A DNA stretch of 64,000 nucleotides from Limanda limanda. Its lineage: Eukaryota > Chordata > Actinopteri > Pleuronectiformes > Pleuronectidae. Shown here piece after piece: positions 1 through 10,966 of this stretch. Position 1 is the first letter of the stretch. Every line of letters begins with the position of its first letter. The notes beneath the pieces were generated by a model. The model saw nothing but the letters and a program-made list of their open reading frames with translations, was not told where the DNA came from and searched no databases. A program made the translations under genes and the position numbers. The stretch spans positions 7,981,886-8,045,885 of the forward strand of contig NC_083651.1 of the NCBI RefSeq assembly GCF_963576545.1, read 5' to 3'.

Positions 1-1031
1 TCTTTATCCATCTTTAATGATATTTTATTGTATTTAATGCCCCATTTTTTTAATCAAGCAGTGGACTTGTTAGTTTGATGTTCAAACTTGGATGTAATCT
101 GCCTGCTGAAGGTGCTAACACAGTCTAAAATTGGACATGTCAGACACGATGACACGTTTGTCAGCAGGTACTTAGTTTTCCTTGGACATCATCGGACGAG
201 CCAAAAATGCATGAGCAGATGATTCATCTCTTGCAGACACATACACTATAAATTGAGCTTTACTCTGTAACCTTTGCATCATGATGTTTGTCTTAGGGTC
301 TCTCTGATGAGCCCTTTGTCTTGTTATGACGTGGTTTGTATTATCTAGTCCGTTTCAGTCTAAATTTCTTCCTTTTGACCTTCTCTTACAAACATTCCCT
401 GTGTTCTCATGCCCTTTTTATTGTGTATCGACAAGATACTGCGTCAGAGCATCTCCAAAACGAGACTCGCCGGCTGCTTTAAGTGGTCGGTACGAACCGA
501 CACAAGTCTGAGGAGGGACAAACCATGAACCAGAGACGGTGTATTGTGGGACAACCTGTTGAAACATTGCAGCAGCTCCACCTCCGATTACAGGACTTGA
601 ATGTTAAACGGGGGCACGTTGGTCCCAGATACTACAGGGTAACTGCAGCGTTCTTGTAGAATCCTCAGTGCGTCGGATCTGTTTTCGGGGCACATGATGG
701 ACCAGAAGACACATTTGACTTATCAGTGGATGACATGAGCCGATGCCAGATTCCACATCATTTATAGGCAAGGCTAATTTGCGATTCCCCTTTCCTAGAT
801 GGTCCTTTACAATATGTCAAGCTCAAAATAAAATAGACAGGATACAGCACAAATCCTAACAACATAATTAAACAGCAAAAACAATACAAAACAGCCCACA
901 ACCAACACTATAAAATCAATAATAGTATTTTAAGTAAACTAAATGATAAGCACCTGCTCATTCATGCTAACTTGCCTGACTACATGGCCTTTAAATCCAG
1001 CTCCTCTCACATTTATATTCTTCTGTCTCAG
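1..1031 (+). other. XPO4: XPO4 intron (5' part of the gene is outside the window)
   Basis: This stretch lies upstream of the first XPO4 exon that I can identify. Open frames here are short, have no splice context and resemble no protein I know. A segment around 512-640 is somewhat more GC-rich but has no convincing exon. I therefore read the whole stretch as intron. Confidence 0.6.
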
Positions 1032-1344
1032 GTTACTGTCAGCGGTGCTGCGGACATCAGAGGTGGAATCTCGGGCGACCAGAGCGAGCCTGACGGAGCT
1101 GCTGAGTCCACAGATGGGAAAAGACATAATGTGGTTCCTCCGACGCTGGGCCAAGACGTACCTGCTGGTGGATGAGAAACTATATGAGCAGGTAGGAAGC
1201 TTCCTGACCCCGTGTTGCCCCCCTAGCCTCATATGTGACCCTGACCCCTGGTCACTCAGGCTTCTCAGGGCAAACGTCAACCATGGTATATTCTTTACCT
1301 CGTAAAAGCAATAAACCGAATGTGTCTCTAACATCTGTCTCCCC

Positions 1345-1375
<31 letters not shown>

Positions 1376-4300
1376 TCAGATCAGCGTACCCCTGAGCACA
1401 GCATTCGGTGCAGATACAGAAGGGGCCTCGTGGATTGTGGGATATCTTTTGGAGAAGGTGATCAACAATCTGTCGGTGTGGAGCGCAGAGGCGGAGCTGG
1501 CCAATGACACCGTGGAGCTGCTGGTGACGCTGGTGGAGAAGAGGGAGAGGTGAGGACGAGCGATAGTTGTGAAGGAAAGAAATGCTAAAATCATGTGGTT
1601 CCATCAACTTGAATGTGTTTTTATTTTATTAAGCCAAAATATCTCTCTGGGTCATTAGGGCGAACATTGTGGTGCAGTGTGAGAGCTGGTGGAACCTGGC
1701 GAAGCAGTTTGCCAGTCGCAGTCCGCCCCTCCACCTGCTGTCCAGCTCTGTGCAGAGGTCACTGATGAAGGCGCTGGTCCTCGGAGGCTTTGCTCACATG
1801 GACTCTGACACCAAACAGCAATACTGGGCTGAGGTAAATAATAAGAGCTGAATCGATCAATCAAGTACTGTTTTTTTTGTTTCTTACTGAGTTATAGGGA
1901 ATTGAAAATGTCCTGCAGCCCTAACCAGTATCTTCACCTGGTGAACTGGTACCAAATATAATGAAAACACAAAGAATAATTTCACCAGAGCTAGGATGTC
2001 TGACTTTAAAAGACACTAAGGTGAGTAAGTCCAGTTCAGAGCTGCAGATCCCCACAGACTCACTGTCAGACACACGGATTACGAGTGATGGATACGTTCA
2101 TTAATATTCCCCCCGTCCCGTCTTTTTCTCGTGTGTATAACATGATCCTCGTCCTGATCCCACAGGCCTCTGATTTAATAGGCGGACAGTAGTAAATGGT
2201 GGTGCAAAGCCACAATGACTCCAGACCAATTATGGGGGGGTTGTATGAGTTAGACAGCAGCTGTTGAATCGTACAGCTGCTCTGCTCAGCTCGAATCTAA
2301 CTGTCGGAGGAGGAGGAGGAGGAGGAGGAGGTTGAGAAGTCAGACGCCCCTTTGTTACATCTTTGTTTCACTGCTCTTTCTCTTACATCACCAAATACAC
2401 AAGATACTCATTGACATTAACTTTTCCCTTTTTTTTTTAACTGTTCCTATCAAACTATTCAATGCCACTAATTAAAAAGAAATACTAAGGAACACTGCTT
2501 TAAAATGGTGTGCCAATGTTTAGTTTTTATTTGTATTCCTCCAAGACCAGAGGTGTTATGGTTTCAAGTCTTTCCCATGTTGTCAACACGATGTCTCTAA
2601 AAGGCTCTGAAGGAATTTCTTCAAATTTGGTACCAGCGTTCACTTGGACTCAGGATGAACTGTTAAGATTTGAGTGGTCACAGGTCATGATGGCCACATG
2701 AAACATGTTTGTGTTTGAGGAGACATACAACCTCAGTGCGGTAATTCTATTTTCTCAAAAAAGATTTGTATCTTTTTAATCGTAAAAAAAGATCTTATTA
2801 GAGCACAGTAATTGAAAACAGAAAATAGTCTTTTAATTTAATTATATGAGTTAATAAGCTGCAAAATAAAATTCATGAAAAAGACACATCATACATGAAT
2901 CATCTCTGATTAAAAACGACACCACTTATATGCAATCTTCCAATTTCCATTTGGTTTGATCTTGGATCAACAAAGAAAAACGACCTTTTAAAAGATATGA
3001 AATTACTTGATTTTTGCATTCAAAATGTGTGGGACGTTAATAAATGATTGATGCTATACAGTCTGTCCCTTCTGATCCCATCTTTCTCACATTTGATTGA
3101 TTAATTCCTAAATTAACTGAGGACCTCCCGTCTCTCCATCCAGGTGCTTCACCCTCTTCAGCAGCGTTTCCTCAACCTCATTAACCAGGAGAACTTCGCT
3201 CAGATCAGCCAGGAAGAAGCCGTCAAAAAGGAAATCGTCGCCACGTTAGAGGCGCTGTGCGGCATCGCAGAGGCAACGCAGATCGACAACGTGTCCTCGC
3301 TCTTCTCCTTCCTCATGGACTTCCTGTCCAGCTGCATTGGCCTCATGGAGGTAAGAGCAGCACGGGAGGATGGATCCAAGTCTGATAAAAAGGGAACGTT
3401 ATTGTTCCTGTGTAGTTCAGAGAACGACGCTAACTCAGCTTACCATGATAACGCCAGTTTGATCCTGGGGTCAAATAAATTCAATCATTTACAAAGACTG
3501 AACTGATTCAACATAAGACGGGAAACAAAACTCTTCAATTCAAATGAATCTTGAACTGTGTTTACACGATTAAAGTTACTAATGAGACTTCTCTTGTGCA
3601 GGTTTACAGCAACACGCCAGAGACAATCAACCTCATTATTGAGGTTTTTGTGGAAGTGGCTCACAAGCAGATCTGCTACCTGGGAGAGGTGAGTGAAGCA
3701 TCATTAATGTACATCCACACACACACACACACACACACAGTAACTAGAGGAAAACTAACACACAGACAAGAGGAAAACGTGCAAACTCCACGCAGAAAGA
3801 CCCCTGGGTTGCCTTCAGGTTCAAAGCCAGAGCCTGTTAAATGACAGTGCTAACCACTGCACCACCGTTCCACCGTTAAAATGACTCAATTGACCTAATT
3901 TGAATATTTTCAGATGAGTTTACAGATGACAGAAATATGTATAGTAAACTGTAGACGTTAAATTTAAGAAATTAATTAGGCATTGTGGTTGAATGAAAAC
4001 ACGCTTTATTGTTGTAGCCTGAGTGCAGGATGTGTGTGTGGTGCCTGATTTCCTTCTGCTGCCTTGATATGTGACAGTGTATTATATTTATTCATCAACT
4101 TTATGCATGACTGCAGATGATTGATGCTTTTTCTCTGTATCTGCTGGATATGGAAATTAGCAGCAGTTTTCTAACAATTTCAGCATTTATTAAAAAATAT
4201 ATATTTATTTAGGTTCAAATAACGGTTTTGTAATAAGCAATATTTAATGTAGATCTTTTTAGGTTCATTAAACCTAATCTCTGACGCTACGTGTCCTCAT

Positions 4301-6932
4301 CTCCTCGCTCAGACCAAGTCCATGAAGCTGTACGAGGCGTGTCTGACGTTACTGCAAGTCTACTCCAAAAACAACCAGTGTCGGAAACGAAGCGATGCAG
4401 CGGCAGAGGAGGACCAGTATCAGGACCTGCTGCTCATCATGGAGCTGCTCACCAACCTGCTGTCCAAAGAGTTCATCGACTTCAGCGACACAGGTGGGTC
4501 ATCTCAATGTTTTCTGTCTTCTATCAACGGGAGTAGAAGATTTGTTTGGGTTTTCAATCACTTGAGATTTAACTTTTTTGCTGTGCTATTAGACGAGGTG
4601 TTTCGGAACCAAGACCAGGGAACACCAGCCTCCAGCCGCACGGTATCAGCAGCAGATGTGGTTCTTTACGGCGTCAACATTGTACTTCCACTCATGTCGC
4701 AGGACCTGCTCAAGGTAAAACTACACAACATGGATTTCCATTAATGCACGACCCAAGGTTTGACATTTCCTCCGTGTGTTTAACTGAGTCCTCCTTGTTG
4801 TTTTTACAGTTCCCGTCTCTGTGTAACCAGTATTACAAGCTCATCACCTTCATCTGTGAGATCTTCCCCGAAAAGATTCCACAGCTGCCTGAAGACCTCT
4901 TCAAGAGCCTCATGTTCTCGCTGGAGCTCGGAATGACTTCGTATCCTTTAAAGATCTGTGCTGCACTTGATATTCAATATTCATGACGGGATAATAAGCC
5001 CCAGAAATTCATAATGCTTTTCCAGTCTCGCACTTTCTTTCTCCAATCTCCAATAGCTATCATATTTGAAGTGAAGTTGGCTATTAAAAAAATATTTCTT
5101 TGGTTTCCACTGAAAGTCAGATACTGTTTTTGTATTAGATCAAGATATTAAGACAATTTTATTGCCCCAAATCTCAAAGTGAATCTACAGCAAAGAAGAG
5201 AATCACATCCTGATATTAATTTACAACAATGTTATTTTACACTGGTCGCTCGTGTTCCCATTAGTCTCCTGCTCTAATCTGGAGTCAACGAGACGCCTGG
5301 TGAAGCTTCAGAACTTCTCAAAAAAATGTTGTTTTGTAGTTTCTTCTCCTTAATGTTGCTCTTCAGGATGAGTTCAGAAATCAGTCAGCTGTGTTTGGAG
5401 GCTTTGTCTCCTCTGGCTGAACAGTGTGCCAAAAACCAGGAGAAGGACACGCCTCTCTTCATTGCCACCCGTCACTTCCTTAAGGTAACCACACGTCCGT
5501 CCGTCTGTCTGTCTGTCCATCTGTCTGTCTGTGGGTCACTTAAGTTTAACAAATAAATCTAAATAACTTCGAAAAGGACAAAAAAAATCACTGATGTGCT
5601 CTCTTCTTAAAGTATCAGATACATGACTTTCCTTTCCAACATGTCAGTTTTATACTGGTTTTTATTTGCATCAAACAAATGGGACATTGGTCTATTTTTC
5701 TATTTAAAGGTGCTGGTACGTGGATAATTTTTTGTGTTGACAGCTAATTTTCTGGTTGTGGCTTCATGTATGTTGAACAAGAAAAGCTCTCAGGAGGCAA
5801 AAAACTGGCACATTTGGCAAAATGTTGAACTTTAAAATCAATTAATTGAACTTTGTTTTCTTCAGTTGGTGTTTGACATGCTGGTTTTGCAAAAGCACAA
5901 CACAGAGATGACGGTGGCGGCAGGAGAAGCTCTTTACACACTCGTGTGCCTGCACCAGGTGAGTGACTAACTAATGAACTTTCAGGATGATGAAATTAGA
6001 CATACTGAGAATAAACAGGAAACAAGCTTTGTTGTTTGTTATTCAACAACAATAAAAAGTGAAGCCTGAGCTGCTCAAAACTCCAGAAGAACGTTTTCTG
6101 AGAGTAACACCAGGCGCCCTCTGGTGCCTGATCGGCACATGCACAGTTCCACTCTGAAAATTCCATTAATTATATTGATTATCTGGGTAGATGTATAAAC
6201 GATACCAAAAATATATCTATATATATATATATAAGCTTCTTAGTTGTGAGGATTTGTCACTTTACTGTTTCTAATGAAAAAGAATAGGCTAAATATCTTG
6301 ATTGTTTATTTTTTTTTTAGAATAAGCAAATGGATGAGAAATGAATCACCAAATAAATCAACAGTGAATATTATAATTTATGACACATTTGTCATTTATC
6401 TCAGCCCTAAACACTTTTGATAAATTGAATGTTTATTTTTAGCTAATCCAGTAAGGTTGAATCATAATTGTGTACATCAGCAATAACGAGCAAGTAATTT
6501 CAGCACAAAAAGACTGAACTAGGTCATTTATAATGAGGTGATTTAGCAAAGATTATTTTAATCCCAAATAATAAAGATCACAGTGACAACACTGTTTCCT
6601 CAGACATCTTTGGTTGGTAACAAGTTCTTGTTACTAATCAGTCAATGAAATTAGATCTAAAGTTTTGTCCGCTCACTATATCTCCAGTCTTTTCTTGGAC
6701 CCTGATCTGATGTGTTGTTGCTCTCCTCCGTCAGGCGGAGTACTCGGAGCTGGTGGAGACGCTGCTGTCCTCTCAGAGAGATGCCGTCATCTACCAGCGG
6801 CTGGCCGACGCCTTCAACACGCTGACGGCCAGCAGCACGCCGCCCACCATGGACCGAAAACAGAAGGTCGCCTTCCTCAAGAGCCTGGAGGAGTTTGTGG
6901 CCAACGTTGGCGGCCTGCTCTGCGTCAAATAA
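1032..6932 (+). CDS. XPO4: Exportin-4, C-terminal half (11 exons, 5' partial)
   Basis: XPO4 is an importin-beta-family nuclear transport receptor. In mammals it exports hypusinated eIF5A and SMAD3 with RanGTP and imports some SOX factors. Coding exons are 1032-1191, 1380-1549, 1659-1833, 3144-3350, 3602-3688, 4313-4493, 4593-4714, 4810-4940, 5367-5484, 5866-5958 and 6735-6932. The frame is open through all ten joins, giving 546 residues and a TAA stop. That is roughly the second half of the ~1150-residue family protein, the region of alpha-helical HEAT repeats. The C-terminus (SLEEFVANVGGLLCVK) and segments such as LELGMTSMSSE and LVLQKHNTEMT are close to the human protein as I recall it. The first visible exon begins inside a codon, so earlier exons lie to the left. 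The intron at 4941-5366 looks U12-type; the others have ordinary GT-AG ends. No internal stop or frameshift is seen. Confidence 0.97.
1351..1379 (+). repeat. (TC)n serving as polypyrimidine tract of an XPO4 acceptor
   Basis: About twelve TC units run directly into the CAG acceptor of the exon at 1380. The microsatellite therefore forms the polypyrimidine tract of this splice site. Confidence 0.8.
2306..2331 (+). repeat. (GGA)n microsatellite
   Basis: About nine GGA units lie in the 1834-3143 intron of XPO4. The rest of that intron is AT-rich and otherwise plain, apart from a repeat-like stretch at 2550-2730 listed separately. Confidence 0.85.
2550..2730 (+). repeat. Dispersed teleost repeat copy (with 15950, 50880 and 59765)
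   Basis: The phrases 'GAATTTCTTCAAATTTGGTA', 'TTCACTTGGACTCA' and 'GGATGAACTG' recur in the same order here, near 16050 and near 59900-60100. The copy is degraded and its ends are approximate. Confidence 0.6.
3715..3875 (+). repeat. CA microsatellite plus common teleost repeat fragment
   Basis: A short (CA)n from 3716 to 3739 is followed by a stretch containing 'GTGCAAACTCCACGCAGAAA' and 'GTGCTAACCACTGCACCACC'. These phrases belong to a repeat that is very common in fish genomes. A second fragment of the same kind lies near 62340-62430. Confidence 0.6.
4941..5366 (+). other. XPO4: Probable U12-type (minor spliceosome) intron of XPO4
   Basis: The 5' end reads GTATCCTTT, a perfect match to the U12-type donor consensus (A/G)TATCCTTT. 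Near the 3' end, CTCCTTAAT at 5346-5354 matches the U12 branch-point consensus TTCCTTAAC at seven of nine positions. The branch adenosine lies about 13 nt before the exon at 5367, within the usual 10-20 nt. There is no long polypyrimidine tract at the acceptor. The intron is phase 2. Confidence 0.85.
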
Positions 6933-7374
6933 CCACTGGAAACCGCCTCTGCCTCGAATCGTCATTTTTGAAAAGCAGACTTCCCCCCCCTCGCGCCCCC
7001 TTCCATCCCTATGAACTATGGGTAAAAGAGCTCTGAGGACCTCGTTGTCTCTGCGCCTGCTGGGGAATCCATCTCATGCCTGAATGTCGACCGGGTTTTC
7101 ACCTCCTTGGATTCCTTTTTTTATTTTCACCCCAAAGCCACCATCCTCTCCTGCACCACCCTCACCAGCATGATTGACAGATTTGATGATGATGATGTGG
7201 TTACCATAGAGACTAAACTGCAGAGCAGACAGACTCAGTCGGAGGATCACGCCCTGTTGGTCGGAAGCGACAGAGCGCTGAGCATCATGACCACGAGAGA
7301 CAGAGCAGAGGCTAATGTTGACAGGGTCCACCCCCACCCCCCCACACCTCATCATGTGCCTGGAGGTTTACAGG

Positions 7375-7376
<2 letters not shown>

Positions 7377-7451
<75 letters not shown>
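7377..7451 (+). repeat. (AC)n microsatellite, about 37 units
   Basis: An uninterrupted AC dinucleotide run of about 75 bp lies inside the predicted XPO4 3' UTR. Confidence 0.97.
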
Positions 7452-7453
<2 letters not shown>

Positions 7454-8511
7454 CTCATCGAGGGTCAAACAGTTTGCTGTTATGAAAAGTGAAGAAGTGT
7501 GAGGTTTCGTAGATGAAGGTAGAGGGGCTTTGTGGACCCACTTCATTTTAACAGTTCCCACTTTACCAAACACACACACACATATGCATACACACACACA
7601 CTTCGCCCCAATCCTTCCCAGAGTGCCTTTGTTTTGTTGATTGTTCTGCGTGTGTGTGTGGATCATGTCACATGTCAACTGACAACAAGTGTCAGCTGTG
7701 CCTGTCATACGCTCGCACACACGCACACACACACTTGCACACAACAGACACACACACAATAAGTGTTGCCATGACAACAAAGGTATGGCCCAGCCTGGGC
7801 TCATTGAACCACGGCGCACAGGAGGGCGTGCGTTTGTTGGCGATTACAGAAAACCAAAATCATATTTGCATTTGACTAAAGGATGTACATATATATACAT
7901 TTATATATATATACAAATATATATATAATGTTTTCAGACCAGAAACCAGAAGAAATGTTCGTTCAAAGACGAAAAAGAAAAACGGACCGAGATGTTTTTA
8001 TATTCCAGCGGACGGCTGGAAAAGTTGTGAGTTCGACATTGTATTATTTCATCTAAAGAGGGAGTGACCGTCTCTGTTTGAGCTTTTTGCAGTTTGATAT
8101 TTTGGATCGTAGAATTAGGTTGCAGCCCCTCCTCCCTCCCTCCCTCCCTCCGGACAGACGAGGGCACGTGAGACGGATGGAGCTTCTATAGTTAAGCAGA
8201 ATCATTTCAGTGGTCAAGTTTTTTTCCTACAGCAGCACATCCACCGTATCACTCTTCAGCACACACTGGATTGAAGCAGAGACTGTTCAAGGACAGCAAT
8301 AAGAAACCAAATAAAAAGGAGCAGAGCCACTCGTCAGAGCATCGTGTTGGAGACAGATTCCTCCTCGTTCCAATCCTGGTTGTTGTAGAATGGCTGTTTT
8401 GTTAATGAAGTGTAAAAGTGTACATAAACTTATTGTATAAAATGTTCCTGCCTCTGCATTTTCCTTCAACATGTGTTGTGTCTGTTTGTAATGTCTTTTA
8501 TCTACTTTAAT

Positions 8512-8525
8512 AATAAATAAATAAA
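8512..8525 (+). terminator. XPO4: Polyadenylation signal cluster of XPO4
   Basis: Three overlapping AATAAA hexamers lie about 1.58 kb after the stop codon. They are the strongest such cluster before the next gene. Confidence 0.6.
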
Positions 8526-8639
8526 TTGTTAATTATATGATTCAAAAGCTTCAGAAGTTTTTGTAGCCACATCCTGCACTGAGTAAGTAGCCCGAAAAGA
8601 TAATTTAATAAGTATAGTTACACTCTGTAACATCTGCAT

Positions 8640-8965
8640 TAATAACCTCCATCAAGAGTGTTATTATTTCACCCTGTATTTTTGTTGGTTAGCAAGATAA
8701 CACAAAAACTACTGGAAAGATTTCCTCAAAACTTTGTGGTAGGACGCAGTCTGTTCCAGGAAAGAACACATTAAGTTTTACTGCATATTGGCGAGACTGA
8801 TGGAATTACATGAATAACTTTGTTTGGATGTTCCTAATTTTCAGAATTATGGCTCTTGATGAAAAAAGGCCAACACGTCTGATTGCGAGTGTGTGAAGTT
8901 CAGCTCCATTAAATTGAGTGGGACTGTTGGGTCTTGGCCTCAGAGATATGCACCACACTGGGCTG
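8640..8965 (+). repeat. Dispersed teleost repeat, family R1, plus orientation
   Basis: The copy shares phrases such as 'ACACAAAAACTACTGGAAAG', 'TTTCCTCAAAACTTTGTGGT' and 'GGGACTGTTGGG' with a repeat common in teleost genomes. Other fragments of the same family lie at 25310-25400 and 29070-29235 (plus) and, in reverse orientation, at 51970-52320, 58855-59135 and 63370-63815. Ends are approximate. Confidence 0.65.
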
Positions 8966-9289
8966 AATTGAAATTGTCAATTTGATGTTTTTTCAGTTTT
9001 GTTTTCCTTTCATAAAAGTATATTTTTTATACACTACCTAAAATATAAACATGTAAATTAGTTTGTAAAGGATCTAAAAAGAGAAAAATGAAGATGAATC
9101 TCAGATGGAAATTATATACAAAATATAGATCACAACAAACGTGTCAATGGACAAGCAAGCACTGTAATAGTAGCAATAAAATACAGTACATGAATACAAG
9201 AGATATTAGTTATAAATAAGATATGTTAAATCCAACTGAATGACATAAATGTTTTATTTCACATTTATTACACGTCTAAGGTTTTTGTC

Positions 9290-9500
9290 CCTCCGCAGCA
9301 GCCATACTTTCTGCCGTGACGTCATCCTCCTGCGACTCCTCATGTGGTCCCTTCAGAGGCTCTGAACCGGTTCGTCCACTTTAGCTTCGAAGCGTCGTTC
9401 ACAAAGAAAACAGCTGTTCGTAGTTTGAAAGTAGCTCAGATTTCTACGATGTGCATGTGGACGTGAACGCATCAGTAATTAAATTACTATATATCAGGAT
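9290..9500 (+). promoter_or_regulatory. EEF1AKMT1: Probable EEF1AKMT1 promoter with a perfect CRE
   Basis: TGACGTCA at 9317-9324 is a perfect palindromic CREB/ATF site in a short patch that is more GC-rich than its AT-rich surroundings. It lies between the end of XPO4 and the start codon of the next gene on the same strand. No TATA box is evident. The assignment is an inference from position and motif, and the transcription start could equally lie closer to the ATG. Confidence 0.5.
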
Positions 9501-9722
9501 AAACGTGTTAATATTCAGCATCAGGAGTATTTGTACGTGTTGTGTCTATTTTGATGCTCAGACTGTTGTGTTTTTACTCTAGTAAAATATTTTTGAATGA
9601 TTGTTGTTACATGTTAATGACGACATGAGTATTAATGATGTGGACACGTGACTCAGCGAGTTTCCTCCAGTTCGAATGAATCAGTGAAACGAGATCAATG
9701 AGTTTATATTAGTTTCATTCCT

Positions 9723-10450
9723 TCTTCATCCCTGAAGCACAGATCTCCTCCTCTTCATCCTCCGCCTCCTGTTCTTCCTCCTCTTCATCCTCCGCCTCCT
9801 GTTCTTCCTCCTCTTTAGTCTCCTCAGCCTCCACTTCTTCCTCCTCATCAGCCTCCTCTTGTTCCTCCTATTGAGTCTCTTCTTCCTCCTCCTCTTCTTC
9901 CTCCTCCTCAGCCTCCTCTTCTTCCTCCTCCTCAGCCTCCTCTTCGTCCTCCTCTTCTTCCTACTCCTCTTCTACCTCCTCCTCAGCCTCCTCTTCTTCC
10001 TCCTCTTTAGTCTCCCCAGCCTCCTCTTCTTCCTCCTCCTCAGCCTCCTCTTCTTCCTCCTCTTTAGTCTCCTCAGCCTCCTCCTCAGCCTCCTCTTCTT
10101 CCTCCTCCTCAGCCTCCTCTTCGTCCTCCTCTTCAGTCTCCTCAGCCTCCTCGTCAGCTTCCTCCTCCTCAGCCTCCTCTTCTTCCTCCTCCTCAGCCTC
10201 CTCTTCTTCCTCCTCCTCTTCTTCCTCCTCCTCAGCCTCCTGTTCTTCCTCCTCCTCAGCTTCCTCCTTCTCAGCCTCCTCTTCTTCCTCCTCTTTAGCC
10301 TCCTCTTCTTCCTCCTCTTCTTCCTCCTCCTCTTCTTCCTCCTTCTCAGCCTCCTCTTCGTCCTCCTCTTTAGTCTCCTCAGCCTCCTCCTCAGCTTCCT
10401 CCTACTCAGCCTCCTCTTCTTCCTCCTCTAGCCTCCTCCTCCTCCTCAGC
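9723..10450 (+). repeat. Polypyrimidine (CT-rich) minisatellite abutting the EEF1AKMT1 start codon
   Basis: About 700 bp consist almost only of C and T on the plus strand. They are built from variants of a unit like TCCTCCTCAGCCTCCTCTTC, with phrases such as 'TTCTTCCTCCTC' and 'TTTAGTCTCC' mixed in. The strand asymmetry is extreme and continues to within about 15 bp of the ATG at 10452. The long leucine/serine-rich open frame across it (9859-10431) and the glutamate-rich reading of the other strand are by-products of the composition, not genes. Confidence 0.95.
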
Positions 10451-10451
10451 C

Positions 10452-10929
10452 ATGAGTGAGAGTGATGAAGATGGCCCCCCCGCCCTGTCAGCTGACTCTC
10501 TGGCTGCCCTGCAGGAGTTTTACAATGAGTCCAGAACGGATTGTATCAAGTGTCTGTCAGAGCAGTTCAGTGTGGGGGAGGTGGAGGAGGACTGGGTGAG
10601 CTCACACATGAACAAACTCACACTGAACACACCTGTGATTGTGTGTGAGGTTATATAAATTTTACACATAAAAGTCAAAAATATCTTTTATATTATCTGT
10701 TGTTTTTTTATTTATAATATTTTATTAAACCAAGATTATTCTTATATTTTAAGAATGCTGTTTGTCCTTGAAGGAAGTTTGTTATTATTATTGGTCTGAG
10801 ACAGTATACAAAACAAGTTGTGTGTGTGTGTGTCCGTCCACCAGCGGATGAGTCAGTTCTGGTACACTGAAGAAACAGCCACTCGATTAGCTGAGGAAGT
10901 CGTACGAGAAGCAGGAGAGGGAGGCAGGT

Positions 10930-10966
<37 letters not shown>

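Larger units (their letters stand above)
6933..8530 (+). other. XPO4: XPO4 3' untranslated region
   Basis: The stretch follows the XPO4 stop codon without any credible coding exon and ends at a cluster of overlapping AATAAA signals at 8512-8525. It holds a long CA tract (7377-7451), further CA/TG-rich patches at 7570-7760, and a TA-rich patch near 7888-7928. Its exact end is inferred from the polyadenylation signals. Confidence 0.7.

Noticed and set aside
512..640. Possible extra XPO4 exon
   Set aside because: No acceptor/donor pair gives a frame resembling an exportin; frames contain stops.
939..1607. 222-codon minus-strand frame
   Set aside because: It overlaps two XPO4 exons antisense; the plus-strand reading matches a known family and keeps frame across the splice.
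7352..7819. 155-codon minus-strand frame with long VCVCVC runs
   Set aside because: It is the translation of a GT repeat opposite the XPO4 3' UTR.
9859..10431. 190-codon open frame of leucine, phenylalanine and serine
   Set aside because: It is the trivial translation of a CT-rich minisatellite, lacks splice context, and is out of frame with the EEF1AKMT1 start.
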